From contig JBMYSW010000008.1 in the NCBI GenBank assembly GCA_049603715.1, forward strand, positions 72,494 through 136,493: 64,000 bases of DNA, written 5' to 3'. This document shows, piece by piece, positions 26,499-35,048 of the stretch. The stretch is from Pontibacterium sp049603715 (GTDB lineage: Bacteria > Pseudomonadota > Gammaproteobacteria > Pseudomonadales > Balneatricaceae). A program made the translations under genes and the position numbers. The notes under the pieces are model-generated. The model did not search any database and had not been told where the DNA came from. It saw only the letters and a list, made by a program, of their open reading frames with translations. Positions within the stretch are counted from its first letter, which is position 1, and each line of letters starts with the position of its first letter.

Positions 26499-26680
26499 TG
26501 GATCTAATTGCATTGATGTCTATGGTTATCTTAGTGATAACCGTTTTAACCTTACTCTTTGGTGTATTTGCCTACTCGCTTTATAAAATGCGCGAGCGTA
26601 AAAAGAAGTCGCAACATCGGGTGACCTACGAGGAGAAGTTAAGTGAGCTCGATCGCGATTTCATCTTCTTCGAGAAGTAA
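26498..26680 (+). CDS. 60-residue single-helix membrane protein, probable synthase partner
   Basis: A short gene whose ATG overlaps the glycosyltransferase stop and follows GGGAGGAA. One membrane helix covers residues about 5-28, then a basic stretch RERKKK and an acidic tail ending DFIFFEK. By position it matches PgaD/HmsS, the small partner of PgaC, but PgaD has two helices and is about twice as long. Tight coupling argues for a 1:1 role with the synthase. No family is recognised. Confidence 0.7.
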   Translation: MDLIALMSMVILVITVLTLLFGVFAYSLYKMRERKKKSQHRVTYEEKLSELDRDFIFFEK

Positions 26681-26684
26681 CCTC

Positions 26685-28559
26685 ATGGCCAAAGCAAATC
26701 AGCGTAGTTGGGGCCAACGCCTGTACGGTGTCTTTATCGCCTTTTTCTTTATTGCGATTACTGGCGCCAGCGTGGGTGTGTCTTATCAGTTATTTACCAA
26801 CTACTTTCCTACCACTGACGACGGCATATTGGGCATAGGCGGCGAACAGGCGCGTACGCCCGAGGTGTATATTTTGCGCTCCGAGCATACCATTCGTACC
26901 CTTCGGGACTTTGGCATGAGCGAAGCCAGTTACCTAGAGCGTCTCGATAAAGCCAAACAAACTCTGATAGCACTCGGTGCAACACCCGAAGTGATTAGCG
27001 AAGAACAGCTACGCGATCTACCTCAACAGACGGCACTCTTTGCCTTTGACGCCATTGGTTTAAGCGACCAAAGCGTCGCCAATATCCAACGTTTTATGGC
27101 TCGTGGTGGCTTTTTGATGTTTAACTACCACTTTGCCTACCACGGTGGCGAGCGCTATCGCGATCACCATGTCATTACCGACATCACCACACTCGCCCCT
27201 CCAAGTGACATCACCCACATCACTCCCGATGGGCCCATTTACCTCACCCCTAAGCTACTCTCGCCAATTAGCCAGCGAGTCTACCCCAAAGGCTATAAAC
27301 TCGACCTAGAGCTCTATGACCCAGTCCCTGTTTTCACCTCCAGCTCCCTTGAGCCTTCGGGCCTACTCACAAACTGGGCTGTAACCAGTGGACTGAAAGT
27401 AAACACAGAGCTAGGACAACGTCAGCTGCTGCCTTCTGAAGCTGGCGGCTTGTGGTACGGTCGCTTTGGCAAAGGCAACTGGGTCTATACTAACTTGCCG
27501 TCTTATAGCTTACTCAGCAGTAACGACGCACAAACCCAGTTAGATCAACTACTTAACGGTATTTTAGATTACGCCACACAACCCTTAGTTGTGGCCAATT
27601 ACCCTTATAAAGACGCCGACAAAGTAACCTTTGTGTCGCAAGATACAGAATACCGCTACGAGTCTTTTAGCCGTTTTATTGCCGCAGCAAACCAATACAA
27701 AATGCCTGTGACCGCTTTTTTGGTGGCAGACCTATCAGAGCAAAACCCACACCTTGTTAACGAAGCCGAACGCAGCCCCTATATCGAGCTTGGCTCGCAC
27801 AGCTACACCCATAAAAAAATTGTTGGCACCAGCGATGACAACATTCGCAAAGAAACCGCCGGCGCAAAAGACCTTATCAACTCACTGACCGCCGACAAAC
27901 AGGTACTCGGGTTTCGACCACCACGAGAAGAGCTCAACGACCGCATGTTGCAAGACTTGAGTAACTCGGGCCACCAATACGTGTTTGAAAAACGAAAGGA
28001 CTTTCAGTACCCCACCATCGAAAATAGCGTACATGGCCTCTATACCATTCCGCGAAACGCCACCGACGATTACCAGTACCTCGTGATGCTCGATTGGGGG
28101 CCGGATAAGATATTGGAACGTATGAAAGCCGAAACCCAGCTTATTACCATGCTTAATGGTGTTTATGGGCTGAGTGTCCACACACATTTGATGTCTTACA
28201 AAGGCAATATCGCCGTTATCGAAAACTACTTTGACTATGTCAACTCACGCCCAGACCTTACGCCACTCTCAGGTGGTGACATCATTGAGCGAGTGAAAGA
28301 CCTATCTGCGATTCGCTATCAAATAAGCAAAACCAGCCAAAACTATATCGTGAAAGTCATTAACAACAGCGACCGACAAATTAGAGACTTAAATTTTCGC
28401 GCCTATTGGTCCCAAGGTGCAGAGTTAAAAGATATTTCGTCAGAAATTATGCACTTTACGCCGGGTGTAAAACACAACCCGCTTCGCGGTTACAGCGATA
28501 TTAGTCTTTCCAAGGTATCGCCTCGTTCTACGTTAACCATGATTTTGGCCTATCAGTAA
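26685..28559 (+). CDS. Membrane-anchored polysaccharide deacetylase (NodB-like) with an N-terminal extra domain
   Basis: A 624-residue predicted periplasmic enzyme anchored by one helix (residues 13-34). A GTG at 26643 with AGGAG 7 bases upstream is an alternative start, 14 codons longer, inside the previous gene. Residues about 58-290 are an alpha/beta domain I cannot name (EVYILRSEHT, GGFLMFNYHFAYHGGE). Residues about 310-520 resemble a NodB carbohydrate esterase: SQDTEY with Asp320, HSYTH with His372 and His376 as metal ligands, FRPPRE, LDWGPD, and LSVHTH with His499. The first motif departs from the usual TFDDG. A C-terminal beta-rich tail of about 100 residues follows. It probably deacetylates the polymer, as the N-terminal half of PgaB does. 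Confidence 0.7.
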   Translation: MAKANQRSWGQRLYGVFIAFFFIAITGASVGVSYQLFTNYFPTTDDGILGIGGEQARTPEVYILRSEHTIRTLRDFGMSEASYLERLDKAKQTLIALGATPEVISEEQLRDLPQQTALFAFDAIGLSDQSVANIQRFMARGGFLMFNYHFAYHGGERYRDHHVITDITTLAPPSDITHITPDGPIYLTPKLLSPISQRVYPKGYKLDLELYDPVPVFTSSSLEPSGLLTNWAVTSGLKVNTELGQRQLLPSEAGGLWYGRFGKGNWVYTNLPSYSLLSSNDAQTQLDQLLNGILDYATQPLVVANYPYKDADKVTFVSQDTEYRYESFSRFIAAANQYKMPVTAFLVADLSEQNPHLVNEAERSPYIELGSHSYTHKKIVGTSDDNIRKETAGAKDLINSLTADKQVLGFRPPREELNDRMLQDLSNSGHQYVFEKRKDFQYPTIENSVHGLYTIPRNATDDYQYLVMLDWGPDKILERMKAETQLITMLNGVYGLSVHTHLMSYKGNIAVIENYFDYVNSRPDLTPLSGGDIIERVKDLSAIRYQISKTSQNYIVKVINNSDRQIRDLNFRAYWSQGAELKDISSEIMHFTPGVKHNPLRGYSDISLSKVSPRSTLTMILAYQ

Positions 28560-28616
28560 ACAGTCGTTGAACCAAACATTGCGACCCACTTTAGCCCGTA
28601 ACCTAGGAAGTAAAAA

Positions 28617-29672
28617 ATGAAGACTCAACGTTTAGGCCCAAGGTTACTGGCACTTTCTAGCTTCACGCTCACCTTGCTGCTCATAAGCCCTAGCACTTGG
28701 GCTAAGTCGCCGTTTTTACTGGGAGTAGGTGGTTACGAGCTTTGCCAACACTCACAAGGGGTGTCGATTTTTCCACCTGCGTGTAACGGCCAGCGCATTC
28801 CTATGCGCCAAGCCCTCGATAGCCACCTTCCGCAAGCCAATAGTGTTACCTTGTGGATTACTCGAGACTGGCAGGCCGACTGGTACGACCCTGCCGTTAT
28901 TCAAACCGAATATATCAACAAAGACATTGAGCCTGTGTTTTTGTTTTATTGGTTTGCCGACGATATTTCACCTGAGTTCGTCACTGCCAACACAGATGCA
29001 TACCGCAAAGACCTCACGCGATTTCTTCGCTACCTTGAAGGCATTCCCGGCCCTAAAAAAGTGATTTTTGATCCTGAATTTAATCAACAAGGAATCGAGT
29101 CTTGGCCCGAGTACAACGACTTTTTAATCGAAAATATGCGTCGTGCTAAAGCCGTCAAAGACACCCAAGTGAGCTTTTGTGTTGGTGACTTTGGCGTTTA
29201 CTCCACCGTTAACGACACTCACAACTTTTCGACCTTTGACACAAGTATTCGTCGTGCGGCCAAGGTCGCAGACTTTATTAGCTTTCAAGAAATGCGCGCG
29301 ATTACTCGTAACTCAGATAGCGATATTCGCCTCACACCAGAGCGCACCTTGGCTTTTGCACGCCACCTCCACCAAACCTATCAAAAACCCACCTACCTCA
29401 CTTACCTTGCGATTTCGAGCATGGGCCCCAATGGCTTAGCTCGCCAAGGGGAGGTATTTCAGGGCTTTGCTGACCGATTAAGCCGCTTCCAAAACGAAGC
29501 GGGTCTCATTGGTTTCTCAGCGTTTCATTACACAGATATCCCCCACCATCAGGGCTACTTTGGCGACGCTGAGGCCTTTTTTGGTGTCGTTGATAAAAAC
29601 GGACACCCAAAGCCTGCCCTCAAAGGCTTACAAAACATCGCAAAGGCGGCGGGCCTGTCATCCACGCACTAA
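28617..29672 (+). CDS. Secreted TIM-barrel-like protein, candidate glycoside hydrolase
   Basis: A 351-residue protein with a clear signal peptide (cleavage near STWA-K, residue 29). The rest looks like an (alpha/beta)8 barrel with strands such as NSVTLWITRDW, IEPVFLFYWF, KKVIFDPEFN, VSFCVGDFG, DFISFQEMRA, TYLTYLAIS and GFSAFHYTD. Glu154 (DPEFN) and Glu225 (FQEM) end consecutive strands in the way acid/base and nucleophile residues do in clan GH-A enzymes. Both are candidates only. I do not recognise a named family. It lies 57 bases after the deacetylase and ends the run, so it could trim the polymer, matching the glycosidase half of PgaB. It may be an inactive binding protein. Confidence 0.6.
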   Translation: MKTQRLGPRLLALSSFTLTLLLISPSTWAKSPFLLGVGGYELCQHSQGVSIFPPACNGQRIPMRQALDSHLPQANSVTLWITRDWQADWYDPAVIQTEYINKDIEPVFLFYWFADDISPEFVTANTDAYRKDLTRFLRYLEGIPGPKKVIFDPEFNQQGIESWPEYNDFLIENMRRAKAVKDTQVSFCVGDFGVYSTVNDTHNFSTFDTSIRRAAKVADFISFQEMRAITRNSDSDIRLTPERTLAFARHLHQTYQKPTYLTYLAISSMGPNGLARQGEVFQGFADRLSRFQNEAGLIGFSAFHYTDIPHHQGYFGDAEAFFGVVDKNGHPKPALKGLQNIAKAAGLSSTH

Positions 29673-29895
29673 AAACTACGAAAGCATACCCGCTAGGCCT
29701 TACCTGCCAGTGTTGACTTGAGGTATGCTATGCGTCTTTGTAAAAAGCGTCACCGCTGCCTTTAATCGCTGCTTCCCTGCGTTTGTTTATCATTCGCCAC
29801 AGGTTAAACCAGCTATCGTTAAGCAGCGATGAGGGCTTTTAATACACTCGCGATGATGCGACAGAATTTGGTATCAAGGTTACGTACAAACCATC

Positions 29896-32490
29896 ATGAA
29901 CGAACAGTATCAGCCACAAGACATTGAATCTCAGGTCCAGAAGTATTGGGAAACAAACAACAGCTTTAAAGCGACAGAAGACGCCAGTAAAGAAAAGTTT
30001 TACTGCCTCTCTATGTTCCCTTACCCCAGTGGTCGTTTGCACATGGGTCACGTGCGTAACTACACCATTGGTGACGTAATTTCTCGCTACCAACGCATGC
30101 AAGGTAAAAACGTTCTTCAGCCAATGGGTTGGGACGCGTTTGGTCTACCTGCCGAAAACGCGGCGATTGATAACGGTGTAGCACCGGGTAAATGGACCTA
30201 CGAAAACATCGCTTACATGCGTAATCAGCTTAAGCAAATGGGCTTTGGCTACGATTGGGAGCGTGAGCTTGCAACCTGTCACCCAGAGTACTACCGCTGG
30301 GAGCAATGGCTGTTTACCCGCCTACTGAAGAAGGGCATCGCTTACAAAAAAATGTCTGAAGTTAACTGGGACCCGGTTGACCAAACCATCCTTGCAAACG
30401 AGCAGGTTATTGATGGCAAAGGCTGGCGTTCAGGCGTACCGATTGAGCGTAAGAAAATCGCCCAATGGTTCCTTCGCACCTCTGACTACTCTGAAGAGTT
30501 ACTCGACGGCATCGACACCCTCGAAGACTGGCCTTCAACTGTGCGTACCATGCAAACCAACTGGATTGGTCGCTCACAAGGTTTAGAGCTTAACTTCGAC
30601 GTTGAAGGTTACGGCCCACTTGAGGTTTACACTACTCGTCCAGATACCCTAATGGGTGTGACCTATGTTGCTGTTGCGGCCGGTCACCCATTGGCGCAAA
30701 AAGCCGCCGAAACTAACCCAGCCGTGGCTGAGTTTATTGATGCGTGTAAAAACATCAAAGTCGCCGAAGCCGATATGGCGAAGATGGAGAAAAAAGGTGT
30801 TGCGCTAGGTATTGAAGCAACACACCCCATCACTGGCGAAAAAGTACCGGTATGGAGCGCCAACTTCGTATTAATGGATTACGGCTCGGGTGCTGTGATG
30901 GCCGTTCCTGGCCACGACCAACGCGACTGGGAGTTTGCAACTAAATACGGTCTAGAAATTAAGCAAGTTATTCGCCCTGTCGATGAGCGCGAAAGCTGCG
31001 ACTTGAGCAAAGAAGCCTACACCGAAAAAGGCGTGCTCGTTAACTCGGGTCAATTTGACGACCTAGAGTTTGAACTTGCGTTCCAAGCCATCGGTAACGA
31101 AATTGAAAAACGTGGCCTTGGCCAGTTCACCACTAACTTCCGCTTGCGCGATTGGGGTGTTTCTCGTCAACGTTACTGGGGTACACCTATCCCTGTTATC
31201 TACTGTGAAGACTGTGGCACTGTGCCTGTACCAGACGACCAACTTCCAGTGGTTCTGCCTGATAACGTTGAATTCACTGGTAGCGGCTCGCCACTTGAAG
31301 CGGTTGAAGACTTTGTAAACTGTAGCTGCCCAAGCTGTGGTAAAGACGCTAAGCGCGAAACCGATACCTTTGATACCTTCTTTGAATCAAGCTGGTACTA
31401 CGCACGTTATGCGAGCCGCTTCGCTAAAGACGCAATGCTTGACCCAGAAGCAGCTAACCACTGGTTGCCAGTAGACCAATACATTGGTGGTGTTGAACAC
31501 GCGACCATGCACTTGCTTTACGCACGCTTCTTCCACAAGCTGATGCGCGACGAAGGTTTGGTAAGCTCAGACGAGCCGTTCAAGCGTTTGTTGTGTCAGG
31601 GCATGGTATTGGCTGAGTCTTACTACCGCACCGGCGAAAACGGCAAAGAAATTTGGATTGCGCCGAGCGAAGTCGAAACTGAAACAGACGACAAAGGCCG
31701 TGTGATCTCGGCTAAGCTCAAGTCTGATGGCCAGCCAGTACAAGCCGGCGGCGTGATCAAAATGTCTAAGTCAAAAGCCAACGGCATTGACCCACAACAA
31801 ATGATCGACCGCTACGGTGCCGATACTGTCCGTTTGTTTATGATGTTTGCAGCGCCACCAGAGCAGTCACTTGAGTGGTCTGACTCTGCCATTGAAGGTA
31901 CTTTGCGCTACATTCGTCGTTTGTGGAAGCTGGTATTCGACCACAGCCAAAACAGCGATGCGATCCCAGCGATTGATACCTCTTCACTGACCAAAGAGCA
32001 GGAAGACCTTCGCCGTAAGACACATGAAACCATCAAAAAGGTTACCGACGACATTGAGCGCCGCCAAACCTTTAACACAGCTATTGCTGCATTGATGGAA
32101 CTGACCAATGCCACGTCTAAGTTTGTAGACGCAAGCCCACAAGGCCGTGCGATTACGCAAGAAGCATTGGTTGCAACGGTACACCTACTGTCGCCAATCA
32201 TTCCTCACGTAACCCACGAAATGTGGCAAGCGCTTGGCCAAGAAAGCGCATTGCTAAATGCACCTTGGCCAACCCACGACGAAAGCGCACTTACTCGTGC
32301 GTCGTTGAGCTTGGTGGTTCAGGTGAACGGTAAAGTTCGTGCACAAATCGAAGTGCCTGCTGATGCAGACCAAGATATGATTTTGCACACCGCCCTAGCT
32401 GATGAAAATATTCAAAAGCACATGGACGGCAAAACCATCCGCAAAAAAATTGTGGTACCTGGTCGCCTCGTTAACATTGTAGTTAGCTAA
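29896..32490 (+). CDS. leuS: Leucyl-tRNA synthetase
   Basis: An 864-residue class Ia synthetase charging tRNA-Leu. The HIGH-type motif is in PYPSGRLHMGHVRNYT (about residue 41), the editing domain follows with TTRPDTLMGVTY, a zinc-ribbon region has CEDCG and CSCPSC, and KMSKSKANG is the KMSKS loop. Length and order match bacterial LeuS. It starts leuS-lptE-holA, though a terminator follows it directly. Confidence 0.98.
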   Translation: MNEQYQPQDIESQVQKYWETNNSFKATEDASKEKFYCLSMFPYPSGRLHMGHVRNYTIGDVISRYQRMQGKNVLQPMGWDAFGLPAENAAIDNGVAPGKWTYENIAYMRNQLKQMGFGYDWERELATCHPEYYRWEQWLFTRLLKKGIAYKKMSEVNWDPVDQTILANEQVIDGKGWRSGVPIERKKIAQWFLRTSDYSEELLDGIDTLEDWPSTVRTMQTNWIGRSQGLELNFDVEGYGPLEVYTTRPDTLMGVTYVAVAAGHPLAQKAAETNPAVAEFIDACKNIKVAEADMAKMEKKGVALGIEATHPITGEKVPVWSANFVLMDYGSGAVMAVPGHDQRDWEFATKYGLEIKQVIRPVDERESCDLSKEAYTEKGVLVNSGQFDDLEFELAFQAIGNEIEKRGLGQFTTNFRLRDWGVSRQRYWGTPIPVIYCEDCGTVPVPDDQLPVVLPDNVEFTGSGSPLEAVEDFVNCSCPSCGKDAKRETDTFDTFFESSWYYARYASRFAKDAMLDPEAANHWLPVDQYIGGVEHATMHLLYARFFHKLMRDEGLVSSDEPFKRLLCQGMVLAESYYRTGENGKEIWIAPSEVETETDDKGRVISAKLKSDGQPVQAGGVIKMSKSKANGIDPQQMIDRYGADTVRLFMMFAAPPEQSLEWSDSAIEGTLRYIRRLWKLVFDHSQNSDAIPAIDTSSLTKEQEDLRRKTHETIKKVTDDIERRQTFNTAIAALMELTNATSKFVDASPQGRAITQEALVATVHLLSPIIPHVTHEMWQALGQESALLNAPWPTHDESALTRASLSLVVQVNGKVRAQIEVPADADQDMILHTALADENIQKHMDGKTIRKKIVVPGRLVNIVVS

Positions 32491-32502
32491 GCAGCCTCAT
32501 CG

Positions 32503-32535
32503 CGGCGACTCCCACAAGGGTCGCCGTTTGTTTTT
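32503..32535 (+). terminator. Rho-independent terminator between leuS and lptE
   Basis: Perfect 7-bp stem CGGCGAC (32503-32509) with GTCGCCG (32520-32526), then TTTGTTTTT. It lies 12 bases after the leuS stop and 12 bases before the lptE start, so lptE-holA may be expressed by read-through or from another promoter. Confidence 0.8.
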
Positions 32536-32547
32536 CTGCGTAAAGAG

Positions 32548-33075
32548 ATGTCAGCTATGACGCCATTGTTTCCCCTTAAAAAGCTGTGCTCACTTTGGAC
32601 CGTCTGCCTTTTGTCACTAACCCTTGTGGCTTGCGGTGGCTTCCATTTGAGAGGCGCTGTGGACTTAGACCCAGCCAAACAGTCATTACAGCTGAGCTAC
32701 GATAAAGACGTAAGCGACGGCTTGTTAGACTACAAACTGCGTCAGCGCTTGCAGCAGGGAAACATCGACTTGGCTAATGACGGTAATTACCGCATTCTCA
32801 TCGAGTCGGTTGAAAACAAACGGGAATCTGTCACCTTTACCAGCGACGCTCGCGTAGGCGAATACACCCTAAGCTTGCGCGTAGCCTTCACACTGATGCG
32901 CAATAGCGACAAGTCTACTGACCGCTTTGTTGCACAAGCAGAGCGTATCTACAGCTACGACGCTGACGATCAAACCGCCAAAGACGAGCAAGCAGAACTG
33001 TTACGCCAAGAGCTCTACGACGCCGTTGTTAATCGGATTTACAGCTCCTACGTTCGTTTTGCACCTAAGCAATGA
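32548..33075 (+). CDS. lptE: LPS-assembly lipoprotein LptE
   Basis: A 175-residue outer-membrane lipoprotein that plugs the LptD barrel and helps insert lipopolysaccharide. A lipoprotein signal peptide ends in the lipobox LVAC (Cys near residue 30), followed by GGFHLRGAVDL, the typical start of LptE. The C-terminal part is an alpha/beta fold with Lys/Arg-rich strands. It sits between leuS and holA, its usual place, and overlaps holA by 4 bases (ATGA). An in-frame ATG three codons downstream is an alternative start. Confidence 0.92.
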   Translation: MSAMTPLFPLKKLCSLWTVCLLSLTLVACGGFHLRGAVDLDPAKQSLQLSYDKDVSDGLLDYKLRQRLQQGNIDLANDGNYRILIESVENKRESVTFTSDARVGEYTLSLRVAFTLMRNSDKSTDRFVAQAERIYSYDADDQTAKDEQAELLRQELYDAVVNRIYSSYVRFAPKQ

Positions 33076-34091
33076 GTTTACGCCCCGACCAAATTAACCA
33101 AGTCCTTACGGACAAACTCAGCCCCGTCTACTTAGTCGCTGGCGACGAGCCCTTACTGTGTCTCGAAGCCATAGACCAGCTGCGTGCTCACTTTAAAGCC
33201 AAAGGCTTTACCGAGCGTGAAGTACTGAACGTCGATGCCAGCTTTAGCTGGGCTTACCTCTTGGAGTCCAGCCAAGCACTATCGCTATTTGGCGATAAAA
33301 AAATCATCGAACTACGCCTCGAAAACAGTCGCCCAGACAAACAGGCGAGTGCCATTTTAATCGAGTACTTATCCAACCCCTCGCCCGACAATATCTTGCT
33401 CATTAGTGCCACCAAACTAGAGTCAAAGCACAAAAAGTCGGCATGGTTTAAAGCGATTGAAAAGAACGGCCCCTTTATTGAAACTTGGCCAATTGAAGTA
33501 AACGCGTTGGGCCCTTGGATTAAACGCCGCGCTCAAAGTCGACAACTCAACCTCAGCAGTGATGCCATCGAGGTATTAAAAGATCGCATTGAGGGTAACC
33601 TACTCGCCGCTGCACAAGAAATTGAAAAGCTAGCTCTTATTGCCGACAACCAAAAGGTCGACGCTGACGACGTGTTAAATGCCGTGTCCGACAGCTCCCG
33701 TTACGATGTCTTTGGCCTTGTTGATGCTGCCATTCAGGGCAACCCCAAACGCTGCCAAAAGATTCTTAGCGTGTTAGCCGAAGACGGCACCGAGCCCAGT
33801 GTTTTACTCTGGTCGCTCTCCCGTGAAGTGCGCACGTTGTACGGTTTGTGTTTTGCACAAGAAACTGGTCAAAGTAGCGACAGCGTGTTTAGCCAATATC
33901 GCGTTTGGGGCAAGCGTAAAAACCTATTGGCCCGTGCACAACAGCGCTTTTCGTTACCACAGCTACAAGCTTTGCTAGCCGCCTGTGAACAAGCCGATTT
34001 AATGATTAAAGGCCAACAGCAAGGTAGCCCTTGGTTACAGTTGTCCACCATCGCTCTTACCCTCTCTGGCTACCCTTGCCTACCGCGTTAG
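33072..34091 (+). CDS. holA: DNA polymerase III subunit delta
   Basis: A 339-residue clamp-loader subunit that opens the beta clamp. The N-terminus has LSPVYLVAGDEPLL and the SLFGDKKIIELRL segment typical of HolA, followed by NPSPDNILLISATKLE. The C-terminal collar region has DGTEPSVLLWSLSREVRTL. Translation is coupled to lptE. A weak 7-bp hairpin (34161-34190) lies downstream. Confidence 0.95.
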   Translation: MSLRPDQINQVLTDKLSPVYLVAGDEPLLCLEAIDQLRAHFKAKGFTEREVLNVDASFSWAYLLESSQALSLFGDKKIIELRLENSRPDKQASAILIEYLSNPSPDNILLISATKLESKHKKSAWFKAIEKNGPFIETWPIEVNALGPWIKRRAQSRQLNLSSDAIEVLKDRIEGNLLAAAQEIEKLALIADNQKVDADDVLNAVSDSSRYDVFGLVDAAIQGNPKRCQKILSVLAEDGTEPSVLLWSLSREVRTLYGLCFAQETGQSSDSVFSQYRVWGKRKNLLARAQQRFSLPQLQALLAACEQADLMIKGQQQGSPWLQLSTIALTLSGYPCLPR

Positions 34092-34393
34092 CCACCCCCG
34101 TTCCACTCTGAACACATACATCCCCATTCAAAGCCGTCTTTGCACTGCGTCTCGCCTTCATTCAGGTATTCACTGAGCACTAAACCTGAATACTTTCACT
34201 TGTTGCGATGACCTGTTGTCACCGGCGTGCACGGATGCTCTCTACACCTGGCTCGAAAGCCCCTGCGTTTTTGCGCTCCCTCAGTTGCTACAACAAAGCC
34301 ACAACTGATCAATTAATAACCAACCATAAAAACCCCGCGAAAACCTAAGCAGGGCGTGATTATCAAAAAACTTTACAATTAATACCCACAACT

Positions 34394-34402
34394 TTATCCA
34401 CA
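34394..34402 (+). promoter_or_regulatory. DnaA box (perfect consensus)
   Basis: TTATCCACA, identical to the high-affinity R-box. A one-mismatch inverted box (TTATTCACG on the minus strand) lies 5 bases further on at 34408-34416. Confidence 0.5.
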
Positions 34403-34598
34403 CTATTCGTGAATAAGTTAAAAACCATGGTGAGTGTACACTCGCTTTAGGTTTTGAATATAATTTTAAAAAGTGCTTGACTACAAATTATTTTGATAAA
34501 TTTTATCCCCTGTTTAAAATTAACACTATCAAATAAAACCCTTATATATCAATAGCTTAAATATAATTCATCAATATATAAATATATTATAAACAAAA

Positions 34599-34607
34599 TT
34601 ATCCACA
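34599..34607 (+). promoter_or_regulatory. DnaA box (perfect consensus)
   Basis: Second TTATCCACA, same strand, 205 bp from the first, at the far end of the AT-rich segment. Confidence 0.5.
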
Positions 34608-34890
34608 GTTTTTGTTTATAACAAAGTCTTGCCTTTCTAAGTTTAAAAGGCTAAGCCAACAGCAAGAATGCGTATTAAAGTCTATTTTTTAACCAAACAC
34701 TCATGACAAACCGGTGAACTTATACACTTATTGAATGCTCAATTTACTAAAGCCAAAAGTGTCAACATCTATCTTCAACTTTTTAACGGTTAACTCAAAG
34801 GATAAACCGCCTAGCTCGCCGCAAAGCTCATTAGTTTAAAGCAACTCGCTTTGTGAACGCCGGTAGCGGGATAAAAAAGGAAAAGAACTC

Positions 34891-34926
34891 ATGGCTCTAA
34901 CCAACCACCCTCAAACTCCTAAATAA
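34891..34926 (+). CDS. 11-codon mini-ORF upstream of the ClpX-like gene
   Basis: Encodes MALTNHPQTPK. AAGGA at 34877-34881 is 9 bases before the ATG. It may be a leader or regulatory upstream ORF, or chance. Confidence 0.25.
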   Translation: MALTNHPQTPK

Positions 34927-35012
34927 ATTTTATACAGGCAGGTAGATTGGCCTAAAAAACTTAGATATATTGCAACAAGGTTTTTCATACTTAACGTAGC
35001 AAAGGAGCGCTT

Positions 35013-35048
35013 ATGTTCAACCACCAACGCAGCTCCACCATCAACTAG
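35013..35048 (+). CDS. Second 11-codon mini-ORF upstream of the ClpX-like gene
   Basis: Encodes MFNHQRSSTIN, with AAGGAG at 35002-35007, 5 bases before the ATG. Same length as the first mini-ORF and the same order of ribosome binding site and short ORF. Confidence 0.3.
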   Translation: MFNHQRSSTIN

